From Tupaia tana (Eukaryota; Chordata; Mammalia; Scandentia; Tupaiidae): a stretch of DNA of 64,000 bases. The position numbers and the translations under genes are program-made. The first letter of the stretch is position 1. Each line of letters opens with the position of its first letter. The notes under the pieces are model-generated. The model was not told the origin of the DNA. It made no database searches and saw only the letters and a list, made by a program, of their open reading frames with translations. The DNA is taken from the NCBI GenBank assembly GCA_026018925.1, contig JAKSZU010000016.1:8593440-8657439 (forward strand). Direction: 5' to 3'. Below are positions 1 to 63,240 of the stretch, one piece after another.

Positions 1-262
1 AAAAAAAAAAAAAAAAAAAAGATTTGCTAGAGGATATGTGTGCTCGCCAAAGACAGAGAGGAGGGCGGAGTGGGGAACGTGAGAAGGCACCCCGTGGGGG
101 GTGGTCATGTCACGTCCCTTCTCTCTCTCCCTCCTCTTGGGAGTTCTGGCACGCATGCACACATGCCTGCAGTGTTTCTCAAGTCACCAGGTCCACGACT
201 TGAACTGTGTAGTCAGTCATGCGGGATTCAGGGCCTTAACCACCACACCACGTGGTTGCACT
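1..262 (-). repeat. SINE-A, old subfamily, reverse
   Basis: Reverse copy ending CCACACCACGTGGTTGC with the degenerate B box at about 195-215. It is diverged, and the tail side begins with an A-run at the window edge. Confidence 0.7.
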
Positions 263-682
263 GGGTGTTTTCAATAAGTCAGGACCAGATGTTAGAGCCA
301 TAGTTCTCAGTCTCCAGCACTCAGCAGACCCTGTGTGCAGCTCTTGGCATGCCCACTGTGGGGCTTTGCCCCATGACACCTCACCAGGCAGAAGCCCAAG
401 GACTCCATGGGCACCTGGGACAAAGAACTTGGAAGCGGAGCTCGTCCGTCTATAAACAGAGTAAGCATAAACCCAGGACTTAGAAAACTGGAGGTCAAGG
501 CCACCGTCCTCCTGAGACCTCACACCCAAGCAGCTAGTGAAAGCTCTGAGCGACAGCTGGACAGGAAATACCCCCTCTTCTCACTCACAGGCGACCTCGG
601 CACCCGAGATGCGCTGGGATCACCCGCCGACTGGCGGGGCATCGTGCTGGAGTGTGAGGAAGGGTACCTAAAGCACTTGTCA

Positions 683-52144
<51,462 letters not shown>

Positions 52145-52639
52145 CTACCGTGTACAAAAAACAAAACTTCAGATAATTTCTATGTAAACGTCACCATCTA
52201 CACAGACTTCTTCATCACCCTAAAGGCTGTTTTTGTTAAGAATAATCTGGGCTTTTTAAAATCAGTAAGTACATTTTGGCCAAGAGGTTATATTCACTTC
52301 ATGGAATTTCTAGGACATACGGCTCACTGTGAAAATCAAGAGATAGAAATAAATATATGTAGGTCTGCCGAGTAAATGTGTTTTTCCCAGAAGTCTTAAA
52401 TTATTAGAAAGGAGCCTATGATAGTCATACTCTGCCCCCAATTTCTCTTGTAAGAAATTGGTTTAAAAATATAAAGCCACTTCCATTAAGTGTTTTTGAG
52501 ATGCACTGGTAAATAGCTAAATACAAAAACAGTGTTCAAGCAAAATAATACTTAATTAAATAAGGAAAATAAATAAAAACAAAATGAAAAGAAATGTAAT
52601 AAGATCATATCTAGTTGCTATTATACATTTTCCTTTGTA

Positions 52640-52995
52640 CAGCTGCCCTCTGGACCCGTAGTTCCACACCCGATGGGAGAGTGAAAATGTTCTCCTCTTG
52701 CTGATGCGTCAGTGTGGTTTGGCCTGAGACAGGTGTGTCTGCTCTGAACATGTATAGACTTTTGTTTCCTGTCATTATTCCTAAACAATCCAGTAAAAGA
52801 GTTCTTTACACAGCATTTACATGGTATTGGGTATTATAAGTAATCCAGGGATGGTTTAGAATACACTGGACATGCCAATACAATTCATGCCAGTACTAGG
52901 CCATTTTACATAAGGGACTTGAGCATCTAGTGGTTGGGGTATCTGCAGGGGGTCCTGGAACAAATCCCCACAGATTCTGGGGGACCGTATGTGAT
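52640..52995 (-). mobile_element. MER2-type (Tigger group) DNA transposon, reverse
   Basis: GAACATGTATAGACTTT, GGTATTATAAGTAATC, GGGACTTGAGCATCTAG and GGGGTCCTGGAACAAATCC follow the MER2 consensus order. Ancient and non-autonomous. Confidence 0.75.
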
Positions 52996-53054
52996 TATAT
53001 GAGCCACACATTCATTCTTCAATATGCAACTGAATATAATGCAGCGTAAGAAGT

Positions 53055-53283
53055 GACAAGGTGGGGCACTAGACTCCAACATGGCCCACCAGTGGTTTGA
53101 ATCCCGGACCTGGAAGCTTGAAAATGATGCCAGATGCATGTGCGTGTGTGCCCAAAATGACAGGAGGGGAGAAAGGATTGCAGCGTGGCCTCTGATGGGT
53201 GATTTCTCACTTTCTCTCTGTCTCTTTGTCTCTCTCCTTTCAGTGCACACGTGCCCTATGGCAAAAACATTAAAAACAACAGA
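53055..53283 (+). repeat. SINE-A, intermediate, with degraded head
   Basis: Body and tail are clear (GGACCTGGAAGCTTGAAAA, GCACACGTGCCCTATGG). The A-box end is eroded. Confidence 0.8.
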
Positions 53284-53399
53284 AAAGAATGTAACAAAGT
53301 AATTATGTTAGGCTGAAAATATTTCAGAGAAAAACCACAGGCAGGGAAAACCGTGTGGTAACAATGCAAAGCAAGTCACAGGAGGAATACTCAATATTT

Positions 53400-53420
53400 C
53401 AGAGGGTATGTGTGCTTGCC

Positions 53421-53453
<33 letters not shown>

Positions 53454-53648
53454 GAGACAGGGAGAAGGCACCTCCTATTGAGACACAGTCATGCTGTAGT
53501 CCCTTCTCCATTTCTGTATCCTGTTGGGATCTGGGGCATGCATGGACACATACTTGATGTGTTTATCAAGCCGCCAGGGCCAGGACTTGAACCATGGTCA
53601 GCCACATGGATCTGGCCCTCTTAACCACTAGACTCTGGGGTTAACCCC
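53400..53648 (-). repeat. SINE-A, old, reverse
   Basis: (GA)n at 53418-53460, head end CTTAACCACTAGACTCTGG. Confidence 0.78.
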
Positions 53649-53699
53649 CCAAAAGTAAACTATAAATTTCCTTCCAAACCCAGCTTGTACTGGAGTTTC

Positions 53700-54345
53700 C
53701 ACTGTAGTCCTTTGACCCTCTGATTCTTTCATACCCTACATCTGAATCACCAGCATATTTTAATGGTTACCTTCAAAATACAAAAATAAAGCCTCTTTCA
53801 CTAACTCTGCTGCTGTCATCCTCATTCAACCCCACACCATCTCACCTACATCCCTGAGACCTCCTAATTTCTTGCCTCTGTCCTTGCCCACCTAAAGCCT
53901 GTTTTCAGCTCTGCAGCCAGAATAATTCTTTGAAAATGTAAGGCAGATTGGCTTTTTTTTAAAGAGAGTATTTTTTTTTTTGCTATAGAGCATGTGCACA
54001 TGCTGGAGACACAGAGAGAAAATGAGAACTTACCCCCACGGGGGACGGCCATGCCACAATCCCTTCTCCTCTTAGGATTTTTGGTACACACGCTCACCTA
54101 GCTGGCATGAGTTTCTAGGTCTGGGACTCGAACCGCAGTCAGCCATGTGGGAGTCCAGAGCCTTAACCACTATACCACTTGCTAGCCCTGGACCATCTTT
54201 TTTTGGAAACCCTTATGTGGCTCCATATATCATTTAGAGCAGAACTCAAAGCCGTCACCATGACACCAAGGCCTCCCTGATCTGCTCACCCCCATTCGCA
54301 CATCTCAGTAACTCATCCATACTACCCTCCCCCTCCATCATGTCT
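53700..54345 (-). repeat. L2 LINE fragment, reverse, interrupted by a SINE-A
   Basis: Segments CAGCCAGAATAATTCTTTG and GTGGCTCCATATATC ... AAGGCCTCCCTGATCTG match the reverse L2 3' region. The SINE at 53953-54190 splits it. Confidence 0.55.
53953..54190 (-). repeat. SINE-A, intermediate, reverse
   Basis: From a T-run and GCTATAGAGCATGTGC to CCACTTGCTAGCCC. Confidence 0.86.
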
Positions 54346-54533
54346 CTCTCTTCATTAGGATAGACAGGTTGGCTATCCCTACTTCAAAAATCCAAAGTCT
54401 GAAATGCCCCCAAATCCATAACTTTTTGAATGCTGGCATGACATCACAGATGGAAAATCCCACACCTCACCTCGCATGACAGGTCACAGTCGAAACGCTA
54501 TAGTACAAACACACGGTATAAAACTACCTTCAG

Positions 54534-54680
54534 GGCCAGCAGTGGCATGGTCGTTAGGGTGCTAGACTCCCACAAGGCTGACCATGGATCAAGTCCCAAA
54601 CCTAGTGGCTTGTCTTCTCACTTTCCCTTTCCCTCTCTCTCTGTTTCCCCCTGGTCAAATTAAAAACTAATAATAAGTAA
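54534..54680 (+). repeat. SINE-A short form
   Basis: Head AGTGGCATGGTCGTTAGGG fused to CTTGTCTTCTCACTTTCC; A-rich end. Confidence 0.83.
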
Positions 54681-54691
54681 AATAAATAATT

Positions 54692-54950
54692 CTTTTTTTT
54701 CCTTTTTTTGGAGAGGTTTTTGCTATAGGGCACGTGTGCTCGCCAGACAGACAGAGAGACAGAAAGCGAGAAATCACCCCCCAGGGGGGATGGCCAGGCT
54801 GCAATCCCTTCTCCTCCATTCTCCTCTCGGGATCTTGGGCACGCACGTGCACGCGCACAGCATGAGTTTAAGCCACCAGGTCTGGGACTTGAACCGCGGT
54901 CAACTACGTGGGAGTCCAGTGACATAGTCATTACGCTAACTGCTGGTCCC
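54692..54950 (-). repeat. SINE-A, young, reverse, in tail of the short form
   Basis: Perfect 16-bp duplication AAAATAAATAATTCTT. Confidence 0.95.
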
Positions 54951-55374
54951 AAAATAAATAATTCTTAAGAAAAATTTAAAAAACAACAAAAAAATATTGT
55001 TAGGCTACGTGTATAAGGGTGTGTATAAAACATAAGTGGATTTTGTCTTTAGACTTAGGACCCAACCCCAAGATGTCTCATAATGTATATGCAAGTATTC
55101 CGAAATATGAAAAACTTCAAAGTCCAAAACACTTCGGCTTCCAAGCATCTTGAATGAGGGGTTCTCTACCAGTACCGCTTCTTGAAATCAGATTTGTGTC
55201 GTCAGCACTCTGGATGGTATGTGGCAAAGGCAGGTCTCAAATACACGTGGGGTAGATAAACTGTAGCATAATCTCCACGGCAACTCCACATGGTATTCTT
55301 ATCCCCACTTTATTGATGAAAAAAAGTGAGAACCAAAAAATAAAGTATAATAACCGCCAAAGATCTCACGGCTG

Positions 55375-55668
55375 GGGGACCAGCAGTTGGTGTAATGGCT
55401 ACGTCGCTGGACTCCCATATAGTCGACTGTGGTTTGAGTCCCAGATCTGGTGGCTTAAACTCACGCCGGGCGCGTGTGCGTGTGTTCCCAAGATCCCGAG
55501 AGGAGAATGGAGGAGAAGGGATTGTGGCGTGGCCACCCCCCCAGGGGGTGATTTCTCGCTTTTGTCTCTCTGTCTCTCTCTGTCTTTCTGGCGAGTGCAC
55601 GTGCCCTATAGCAAAAACAAAACAAAACAAAACAAACAAACAAAACCTAAAAAAAACTCTCCAAAAAA
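55375..55668 (+). repeat. SINE-A, young, with (CAAAA)n tail
   Basis: Head AGTTGGTGTAATGGC. The tail is expanded as AACAAA repeats before CTCTCCAAAAAAA. AGATCTCA(C/T)GGCTGG flanks both sides. Confidence 0.92.
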
Positions 55669-56358
55669 AGATCTCATGGCTGGTAATAAAAGAGTATAGC
55701 CGGGACTCAGTGCTATGCCCCCACCCCCCACCATAAGCCTATGCCTTTCTACTCTGCCACACTGTCAGCCTCCATATTCTGGAAGAACACCTCTGGCTCA
55801 AATGGGTGAGAAAGTATTTGGGATTGTTGATGTGCGGTGTTGGTGTGCAAGGAAGATATCACGGCTGGTTACAGTCACAACCCTCACCAGACGCCGTCTC
55901 TCCAGCGCCTGTCCCACCTCCCGCAAAGTCCCCCAGTTACCTAGAGATCCTGCCGAAACCTGATGAGCTCCTCCTTTTATTTCCCCAGTTTCTAGTCTGA
56001 AATCAAAGGCTTCAGTGGAGGCTCTGGACTGAGGCTTCCCCCTTGGAGCACAGCCTCACTGTGACTCCGAGGGATACACCCTCACTGGGTACTCAGACCG
56101 CTATCCACGGTGGAAAACACGCTCCAACGCCTTCAATCCCTGATGCCAGTTTAAAATATCACATTACATCAAAGTATAAAATGTATTTCTGGGGCCCACA
56201 GGGCATTGTTTTGGAGAAGTACCACAATTGTCGATGAGTTTTAAAAAATATGAACAGAAGAGAGATCACATCTGAATGGTGGCAATTATTTCTCTCTTTA
56301 CACCTTGCCTGGATGCTTTTATTTTATGAAGCATTCCTTCATCTATACTTAAGTATTT

Positions 56359-56614
56359 TTTTTTCTTTTTTTGGAGAGGTTTTTGTCATAGGGCACGTGC
56401 GCTCGCCAGACAGACAGAGAGACAAAGAGACATAAAGTGAGAAATCACACCCCCCCCACAGGGGATGGCCACGCCACAATCCCTTCTCCTCTCGGGATCT
56501 TGGGCACGCACGCACACACGCCCAGCGTGAGTTTAAGCCACCGGGTCCAGGACTCGAACCGCGGTCAACTACGTGGGAGTCCAGCGACATAGCCATTACG
56601 CTAACTACTGGTCC
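56359..56614 (-). repeat. SINE-A, young, reverse
   Basis: Perfect duplication ATACTTAAGTATTTTT. About 10 bases of the body are missing around 56480. Confidence 0.94.
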
Positions 56615-56689
56615 CAATACTTAAGTATTTTTGATAACTAAGTCTTGTTTAAGAAGTTAACGGTGGGAAAAGATTTGCTTTCTTTCTTT

Positions 56690-56944
56690 TTTTTGGGAGA
56701 GGTTTTCACTAGAGGGTGTGTGCGCTTGCCAGAAAGACAGAGAGAGACAGAGAGACAGGAAGCGAGAAATCATCCCCCGGGGGGATGACCACGCCACAGT
56801 CCCTTCTCCTCCATTCTCCTTTCAGGATCTTGGGCACACATGCACATGTGCCCAGCACGAATTTAAGCCACTGGATCCAGGACTCGAACCACGGTCGACT
56901 ACATGGGAGTCTAGCGACATAGCCATTACACCAACTGCAGGGCC
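56690..56944 (-). repeat. SINE-A, young, reverse, paired insertion
   Basis: Flanked by AAGATTT(G/A)CTTTCTTTC. The target is shared with the next copy. Confidence 0.92.
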
Positions 56945-56965
56945 CAAGATTTACTTTCTTTCTTT

Positions 56966-57205
56966 TTTTTTTTAAAGGTGTTTGCTATATGGTGCATGTG
57001 CTCACTGGAGAAAGACAGAGTTAGAGGAAAAGTGAGGAATCACCCCCCAGGGAGGATGACCACGCCACAATCCCTTCTCTTCCATTCTCCTCCTGGGATC
57101 TTGGGCACATGTTGGTGTGATGTTCAAGCTGCCACGTTTAGGACTTGAACTGCTACCAGTCATGTGGGAGTCCAGTGCCTTAACCACCGTGCTATCTGCT
57201 GGCCC
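56966..57205 (-). repeat. SINE-A, intermediate, reverse, paired insertion
   Basis: Flanked by AGATTTACTTTCT and AGATTTGCTTTCT. Confidence 0.88.
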
Positions 57206-57211
57206 TGAGAT

Positions 57212-57617
57212 TTGCTTTCTATAACATAATGAGTTAAACATAAGCTACTGTCAGGCTGTGGCAGCTAAGGTAGGTCTTTGTGAATGAAGAGTCAATATTG
57301 GGGGGGACCAGCAGTTAGTGTAATGGCTATGTCGCTGGACTCCCACGTAGCCAACCGCAGTTCGCGTCCCGGACCCGGTGGCTTAAAAGATCATGCCGGG
57401 CGCGTGTGCGTGTGTGCCCAAGATCCCGAAAGGAGTGCAGAGGAGAAGGGATTGCGGTGTGGCCATCCCCCCGGGGGGTGATTTCTCGCTTTCTGTCTCT
57501 CTGTCTGTCTGGCGAGTGCACACGTCCTATAGCAAAAACCTCTCCCCACTCCAAAAAAAAAAAAAAAAGTCAATGCTGGGGGACAGAAGTGTAAGGGGTA
57601 ATGGGGATGTCTTAGAT
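57212..57617. repeat. Dispersed direct duplication, left copy (split by SINE-A)
   Basis: 57212-57302 plus 57568-57617 together match 58800-58919 almost base for base (GCTTTCTATAACATAATG, GTCAGGCTGTGGCAGC, ACAGAAGTGTAAGGGG). Confidence 0.93.
57304..57567 (+). repeat. SINE-A, young, inside the duplicated unit
   Basis: Head AGTTAGTGTAATGGC; GTCAAT(A/G)(T/C)TGGGG flanks it. Absent from the sister copy at 58800. Confidence 0.93.
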
Positions 57618-58164
57618 CTTGACCGGGGTAATGGTTATACATCTGCCAAAACTCACCAGCCTGCCGACGTAAAAGCTGTGCATTTGACGCGAATTACATC
57701 TCACTGGAAACACATATATCTCTGTTGGATTATAACATGATCACTCTTCTTGAATAATGAAAGGTGGAAATGCAGAGCGTCCTCGGGGCAGAAGCAAGGT
57801 AAACTGGGGAGCTAAGCAGTCTCTCACAGTCTCCCCAATGGGTGTCTAACTGCCATACACTCAGGGAAGGATGGTCAAAGCTCCATGCAGACAGCAGAAA
57901 TGCCAGGAAAGTTCTGGAATCTCAGAAAGGGCTACCTGCTTGGCTTTTATAAGTGGATCAAATGTCTGATTCTCAGCTGGATTTGTATTCCCATGTTTCC
58001 TGCTTGGATTTGAACCACCAACCCTAATATAAAGTAATCCAGGGACTTGACAACTTTAGTCATGACACTAGCCTACGACCACCCTTTCAGAGTCGAGGCC
58101 CGAATTCACAAGGCCCCCAACGGCCGGTGATGTCTTCACTTACCTCTCAGAATTCCCACTTAGA

Positions 58165-58260
58165 GTTTAATAATATTTATGGAACACTGACTCAAGACCC
58201 TATCTGAGAATCCCAGTCTCAGACAAAGCAGAAAGAGCCTTGTTCTATAAACACTTGCTG
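58165..58260 (+). repeat. Possible L2 3' fragment
   Basis: AATAATATTTATGGAACACTG and following text resemble the L2 3' end. Confidence 0.35.
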
Positions 58261-58391
58261 TTCAGTGTGCTTGCTGACGGGCATCCCTGGTTTGTGTGAG
58301 ATAAAAGGCGTGTGCCTGAGTGGAAACGAACATTTCAAGGTGGGCTGTTTAGTTCAGTAGGCATTTTCTTTGGAGTATGACTTTCTTTTTC

Positions 58392-58651
58392 ACTTTTTTT
58401 TTTAGGTTTTTGCCAAAAGGCACATGCACTTGTCAGAGAGACAGAGACAGACAGAGACAGGGAAAAATGCAAAATCATCCCTTAGGGGGAATGGCACGTC
58501 ACAATTCCTTCATCTCTATTCTCCTCTCGGGATTTTAGGCATGCATACACACATGCCCGGCATGTTTTTCAGGCCCCCAGGTCTGGAACATGAACCATGG
58601 GGTTGGCCATGTGGGATCCAGTGCCTCAACTACCACGCCACCTGCTGGCCT
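58392..58651 (-). repeat. SINE-A, intermediate, reverse
   Basis: From GGTTTTTGCCAAAAGGC to CCACCTGCTGGCC; TGACTTTCT flanks. Confidence 0.87.
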
Positions 58652-58799
58652 CAGAGTGACTTTCTGGAAGGAAACAACCCATGTTTTGCATTCAGGCACT
58701 AGAGATCTCAGAATCTCTGTGAACTTATAGACAGTTTGCAGGTGGGCTGTTTCAAGTGCACTAGTATAGTTTGCTGACACTTGAAGAAAACATAGAATT

Positions 58800-58919
58800 A
58801 TGCTTTCTATAACATAATGAGTTAAACATAAGCTACTGTCAGGCTGTGGCAGCTAAGGTAGGTCTTTGTGAATGAAGAGTCAATGTTGGAGGACAGAAGT
58901 GTAAGGGGTAATGGGGATG
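58800..58919. repeat. Dispersed direct duplication, right copy (intact)
   Basis: Uninterrupted 120-bp unit, the pre-insertion form of 57212-57617. Confidence 0.93.
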
Positions 58920-58920
58920 C

Positions 58921-59040
58921 ATTCATTCAAAGACGATCTGTTGAGTCGCTGTGTATGCAGGATGTGGGAAACAGCAGGGATGGCGACAAGGACATGACCG
59001 TGGCAAGGTATCTACCCTTCCCGTATGGCTCCCACTGAAG
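58921..59040 (+). repeat. L2 LINE 3' fragment
   Basis: CATTCATTCAAAGACGATCTG followed by GGGAAACAGCAGGGATGGC fits the conserved L2 3' end. Confidence 0.45.
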
Positions 59041-59999
59041 TAAGGGTACCGCTGAACTCATCCTTCCCCGTCTTACAGACTGCGTGCTAGACTCCTCTCT
59101 GGGTAGGACAGCCTGTTCCAGGATGCTGGGCCTCTAAGTGTCCTTGCTAAGCCATGAGGTGCAGGAATTCATGGGATGTGTCATTTGGTTCATCTCTTTC
59201 TCCTCTGTTCCCTTCCAGGAGAACCATCAAAAACCAGAAGCCAGATTGATAACGTTAGAGTTCCCTATGCCGAGCCATGCTCTGGTTTTCTCATTTCTCT
59301 GGGAAAATGACCATCTGATTATGAGAAGAACCTACTGGTTTGAGAGTCTAAGCAGCAGAAAATATGTAAGGGACTCCACAAATGCTTCCAGCTTCTATGA
59401 AGACAGAGAAGCTATAAAAACCCGGGAAGGTTAAGAAAGCAGGGTAGCCGGGAAAGTGGGCTCTCCTCTGGACACGTTCCCATTTGCCAGTGGCCCTTAG
59501 AGAATGAGCTACCCAGACGTAATCTGACCTCTGCAGGACACAGGGGGAACACTGCCTACCTGTGCTCCCTCCAGGCCACTTCCACTGACGTACCCCAGGG
59601 TTGGACTAACCACTCTGGCAGTCACATAAAGAACTTGCTGTCAACAAAATCCTCCAGGGCTGTTTCCCATGAACTGCTGTTAAATCACGTTTCCCTGATC
59701 TTGAACTCACACTGACTTTTCCCTCAAAACACGGGACATCATCAAATTTCATCTTGTGTTTCCAGCCATTGTTCCCTCCTGGTAGGCGTACACTCCTGCT
59801 TCAGGTCCCTCTTCGCTCTCTCCCCCTCTTTATCTCTCCTCCCCTCCCATCCCTCTTCCTATCATTTAAACCTATTTATAATCCCTCCTCCAGAAATCCG
59901 CACACCCTCTCATCACTATCCCCTAGATTAATGAAATGCAAAACAGGAGCAGATTAATGACAAACCCAACCAGAGACCTCAGGATCCCAGGCCAGGGTG

Positions 60000-60780
60000 C
60001 TTAATCAGCCTCCCTCACTGGAACTGATTATCCTTCAGACCAATTCTCCACACACCTCCAGCATATCTCAAAAATATATGATCCAGGGGGACCAGCAGTT
60101 AGCGTAATGGCTATGTCGCTGGACTCCCACGTAGTCGACCGCGGTTCGAGTCCCGGACCCGGTGGCTTAAACTCACGCCGGGCGTGTGTGCGTGCGTGCC
60201 CAAGATCCCGAGAGGAGAATGGAGGAGAAGGGATTGCGGCGTGGCCATCCCCCCTGGGAGGTGATTTCCTGCTTTCTGTCTCTCTGTCCCTCTCTGTCTG
60301 TCTGGCGAGCGCACGCGCCCTATAGCAAAAACCTCTCCAAAAAAAGAGAAAAAAAAAAAAATATGATCCAGCATCATTGCTTTAAAATCCTCTGCCACTT
60401 TCCCACTTCCCAGGGCAAAGGCCGAATGTCTCATATTGTCTGAGGCGCTCCGCGATGGGGCCTCACTGGGTTTCCCCAGCCCCATCCTCCTTCCGGGTCT
60501 ACACTGCACGTCTGTGCTGCACCTGGAGCAGCCTCCCCTCCGTGTCTAGCAAACTCACCATAGCCTTAAGAACTCACTTCAGCTATGACCACGTCTTAAC
60601 TCCTCCACGGCCCTTACCCAGGTCTCTAGAACCAGACTGACCCAGTGTGTTGAAGTTACGTTCCTTACTTTGTTGTGTTGTTTTGCTTTGTTTATAAGTA
60701 GTATGTCCAGCTAGGAGCAGTGTCTGGCACATAGGAGGCGCCATATGATTTTCCTGAATGGTTAGCTAAATTACCCTAGA
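60000..60780 (-). repeat. L2 LINE fragment, reverse, with MIR-like end, interrupted by SINE-A
   Basis: GCTTAATCAGCCTCCCTC, TTAAAATCCTCTGCCAC, GGAGCAGCCTCCCCTCC and AGTGTCTGGCACATAGGAGG follow ancient L2/MIR-type order. Split by the SINE at 60089. Confidence 0.45.
60089..60350 (+). repeat. SINE-A, young, near-consensus
   Basis: A box TTAGCGTAATGG, B box GGTTCGAGTCC, tail CCTCTCCAAAAAAAG. ATATGATCCAG flanks both ends. The best reference copy in the window. Confidence 0.95.
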
Positions 60781-62189
60781 GCTGTAACCAACTCTATGTC
60801 AACACTGAAGAGGTGTGGGACGAGTTTGAGTGAGGTTTGATCATCCTAGATTTCAAGTTTGCATTTTTGTTTCTGAGGGCAAATCTTTCTAAGTACCTTA
60901 CAGTAATCCACACAAACTGTTTCTATAACCTTTTTTACTAAGCTCTCGAACCTTTGAAGGGTAACTCTCCTTTCGCTGTGATGAGAAACAGCACTGACAT
61001 GAGTAAGAGCAGCGTGTAGGAGAGAACTCTGATGGATTCTGAGAACGTGAGTGAAGAGATGGATGGTGGGTGATGGTCTTGGTGTTGTCAAAGCAGCCAT
61101 CTGGTCTCAATTAAGTTCCTTTTTAAATCTTCTGTTTTTCCCATAGAACAGATTTTTAAACTAAATAATCTCCAGGGTTACTTTTGGCTCTAGAGTCTAA
61201 AATTCTTGAACATAGCGAATCTATTCTGTGGGGTCTTGGGTGGGGTGAGCCAACTTCCCAGAGGGCAGAGTTAGCTACATCCGCTGGGAGGGGATTGCAG
61301 GGCCCGTGGGACAGCGCGAGAGGTGGTGACTGCAGGTGTAACAGAACACTTTTTGATTTGACAGCAGGCTGGCAGAGAATTATATCACTAGGAAATAATA
61401 ATTTACCAAGTTTTCATACAGGCCAGGATTGGACCCCTAGTATATAAAATATGATTTAACTCCCTATAACTTCTAAGAGTTGACAGGCTCCAAACTGCTC
61501 CCTGCTCCCACAGTGCAGTCAAACCCACACAGCAGAATTAGTTTCACCCTGGGGGTGTCCTGCTCTTAGTATACAATAGCTTCTAATGATAAAAATCATA
61601 TTCAACTTATGAAGCATGGCTGTTAACGATCTCATTAATATTAAGAATTACTTTGCTAAAAGTTGGAAAAGTTGTTTGGAAAAATAGCAAATGACTGCTT
61701 TGTCCATATGTACAGGTATAAAACATGCAGAGGAATACGTGTGTGCTCACAGGTAACATCCTGCATCTAAAAGCTGACACACACCCCAATCTGTGACCAG
61801 TCTACACTGGAGCTGGTATTTTGGAAGACATATTCCTATTTAATTCAGTGAACAGGAATCGCCACATGCCAGTGAGCACAGAACAGACTGGAACAAAGGA
61901 GACGAGTTAGCCCTACGTTAACTGCCGAGAGGGAGTAGAGTATGGGGGGAGACCAGGAGTTTGGGGGTGCAGGACTGAGAGGTGAAAGGACATTCCACTA
62001 ATAGCACACGCCGTGAGGACGACTTGGACAGCTGTTCAGAGTGCACTGAGAGGTGTGCTTTCAATGACGCTCGGCCCAGACTCCAGTGGAGACAGGAGCT
62101 GAGACAGGAACACGGAGAGCTACAAGTTCTGCTGCCATCCGGCCAACACCTCCATCGGGCCCGGAGACTGACAATTAACCACTAGAACC

Positions 62190-63240
62190 GCGAGAGCCCG
62201 AGGCTCGAGGAAGAGTTTTTAGACTCAACCCTCTCTGGAGGAGTCCGACCCAGCGAGGCCCCAGGATCTGTCTTAGCACCCCCCCCCCCCGACCTTTGAG
62301 CTCCGCTTCCGGTCAGATCAACATGCTGGCAAGGCCACTGTTGTGCACCCCCCTGACCTTGGAACAAAGCTTGGGTCAATTAGCATGTCAGCAAGGCTGC
62401 TTGCTATTTGCTCCAGAAAACTGGTAGCCTTGCTGGGAAGCGACCCCCCTCTGACTCCCCAATTTACTACTATAAAAGAATTACATAGCTCTCTTATACA
62501 TCCTGAGTATATGATAAAATTTTCCAGGAACTTCCCCGACCGCTCCCCTTTGCTATAATCACCTACTATTAATTACAATGCTTTATCTCCATGGTCACAG
62601 TAGAGGGTGGGCTGAGGTTCTATCTAGGCAGAAATAATCTTGACCTTTGGAAGGCCCTTCAAAATACATTTAAGGTAAACTCAATCCTTTCTTTATGTAA
62701 AATAGGATTAGGCCAAAACTGGCCCAGGACCACCCCCCCCCCCCCGCCCTCACCAAGTGAAATAGATAAATATTTTAGGACTCCTCAAATCAAGTTTTAG
62801 ATCCCTATAAAACTATGTAAGTATCATTCTTTATTAAGATCCAGAGGAACTAATATCTATTCTTGAGATTTTCTTTTCTCAGAGCCATTCCTAGTAATCA
62901 CAAGATGGCTGCTGCGCCGCTGCTTACCAGAACCACCTTCCCGAAACTGCATTCTATGGAGACCCACCTACATTGCGGAAATGCACGAGACCCACCCTTA
63001 ATCCAACCCTGAATAGAATCTATGTTCCCTTTTGTTAAAACCTTTATGAGCTAATAATTGAAGCATGTAGCCCCTCTCCCATTTACTTGCATGTAACACA
63101 TTTTCAATAAAAAGGCACGATTATCCCTAGCAGTTGTCACTTCTCAGAGAGCGATCTTTGAGGAGTGTCCGGCAGAGGACGTGCGTGAAAAGGCACCGAA
63201 GCCTCTGTCTTCTGTTCACCTGCGCTGCCTCCATGGAGAT
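62190..63240 (+). mobile_element. Probable solo LTR of an endogenous retrovirus (fossil)
   Basis: A unique roughly 1-kb block with two imperfect tandem enhancer-like repeats of about 65 bp (62279-62410), TATAAA-like text, a CAAGATGGC (YY1-type) motif near 62900 and an AATAAA polyadenylation signal near 63108. No internal viral coding region is seen. Family and exact borders are uncertain. The copy is old and not intact as a provirus. Confidence 0.4.

Larger units (their letters stand above)
54362..55178. mobile_element. Tigger-like DNA transposon interrupted by two SINE-A copies
   Basis: Outer parts GGTTGGCTATCCCTACTTC and, at the far side, GAAATATGAAAAACTTC ... GAATGAGGGG resemble a common Tigger-group element whose terminal text alternates 'aaatccgaaatccg'. 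The middle is filled by 54534-54950. Confidence 0.5.

Noticed and set aside
60095-60160. tRNA gene (A and B boxes, 70-base spacing)
   Set aside because: It is the head of a dispersed SINE with body, A-tail and target duplications; no clean cloverleaf.
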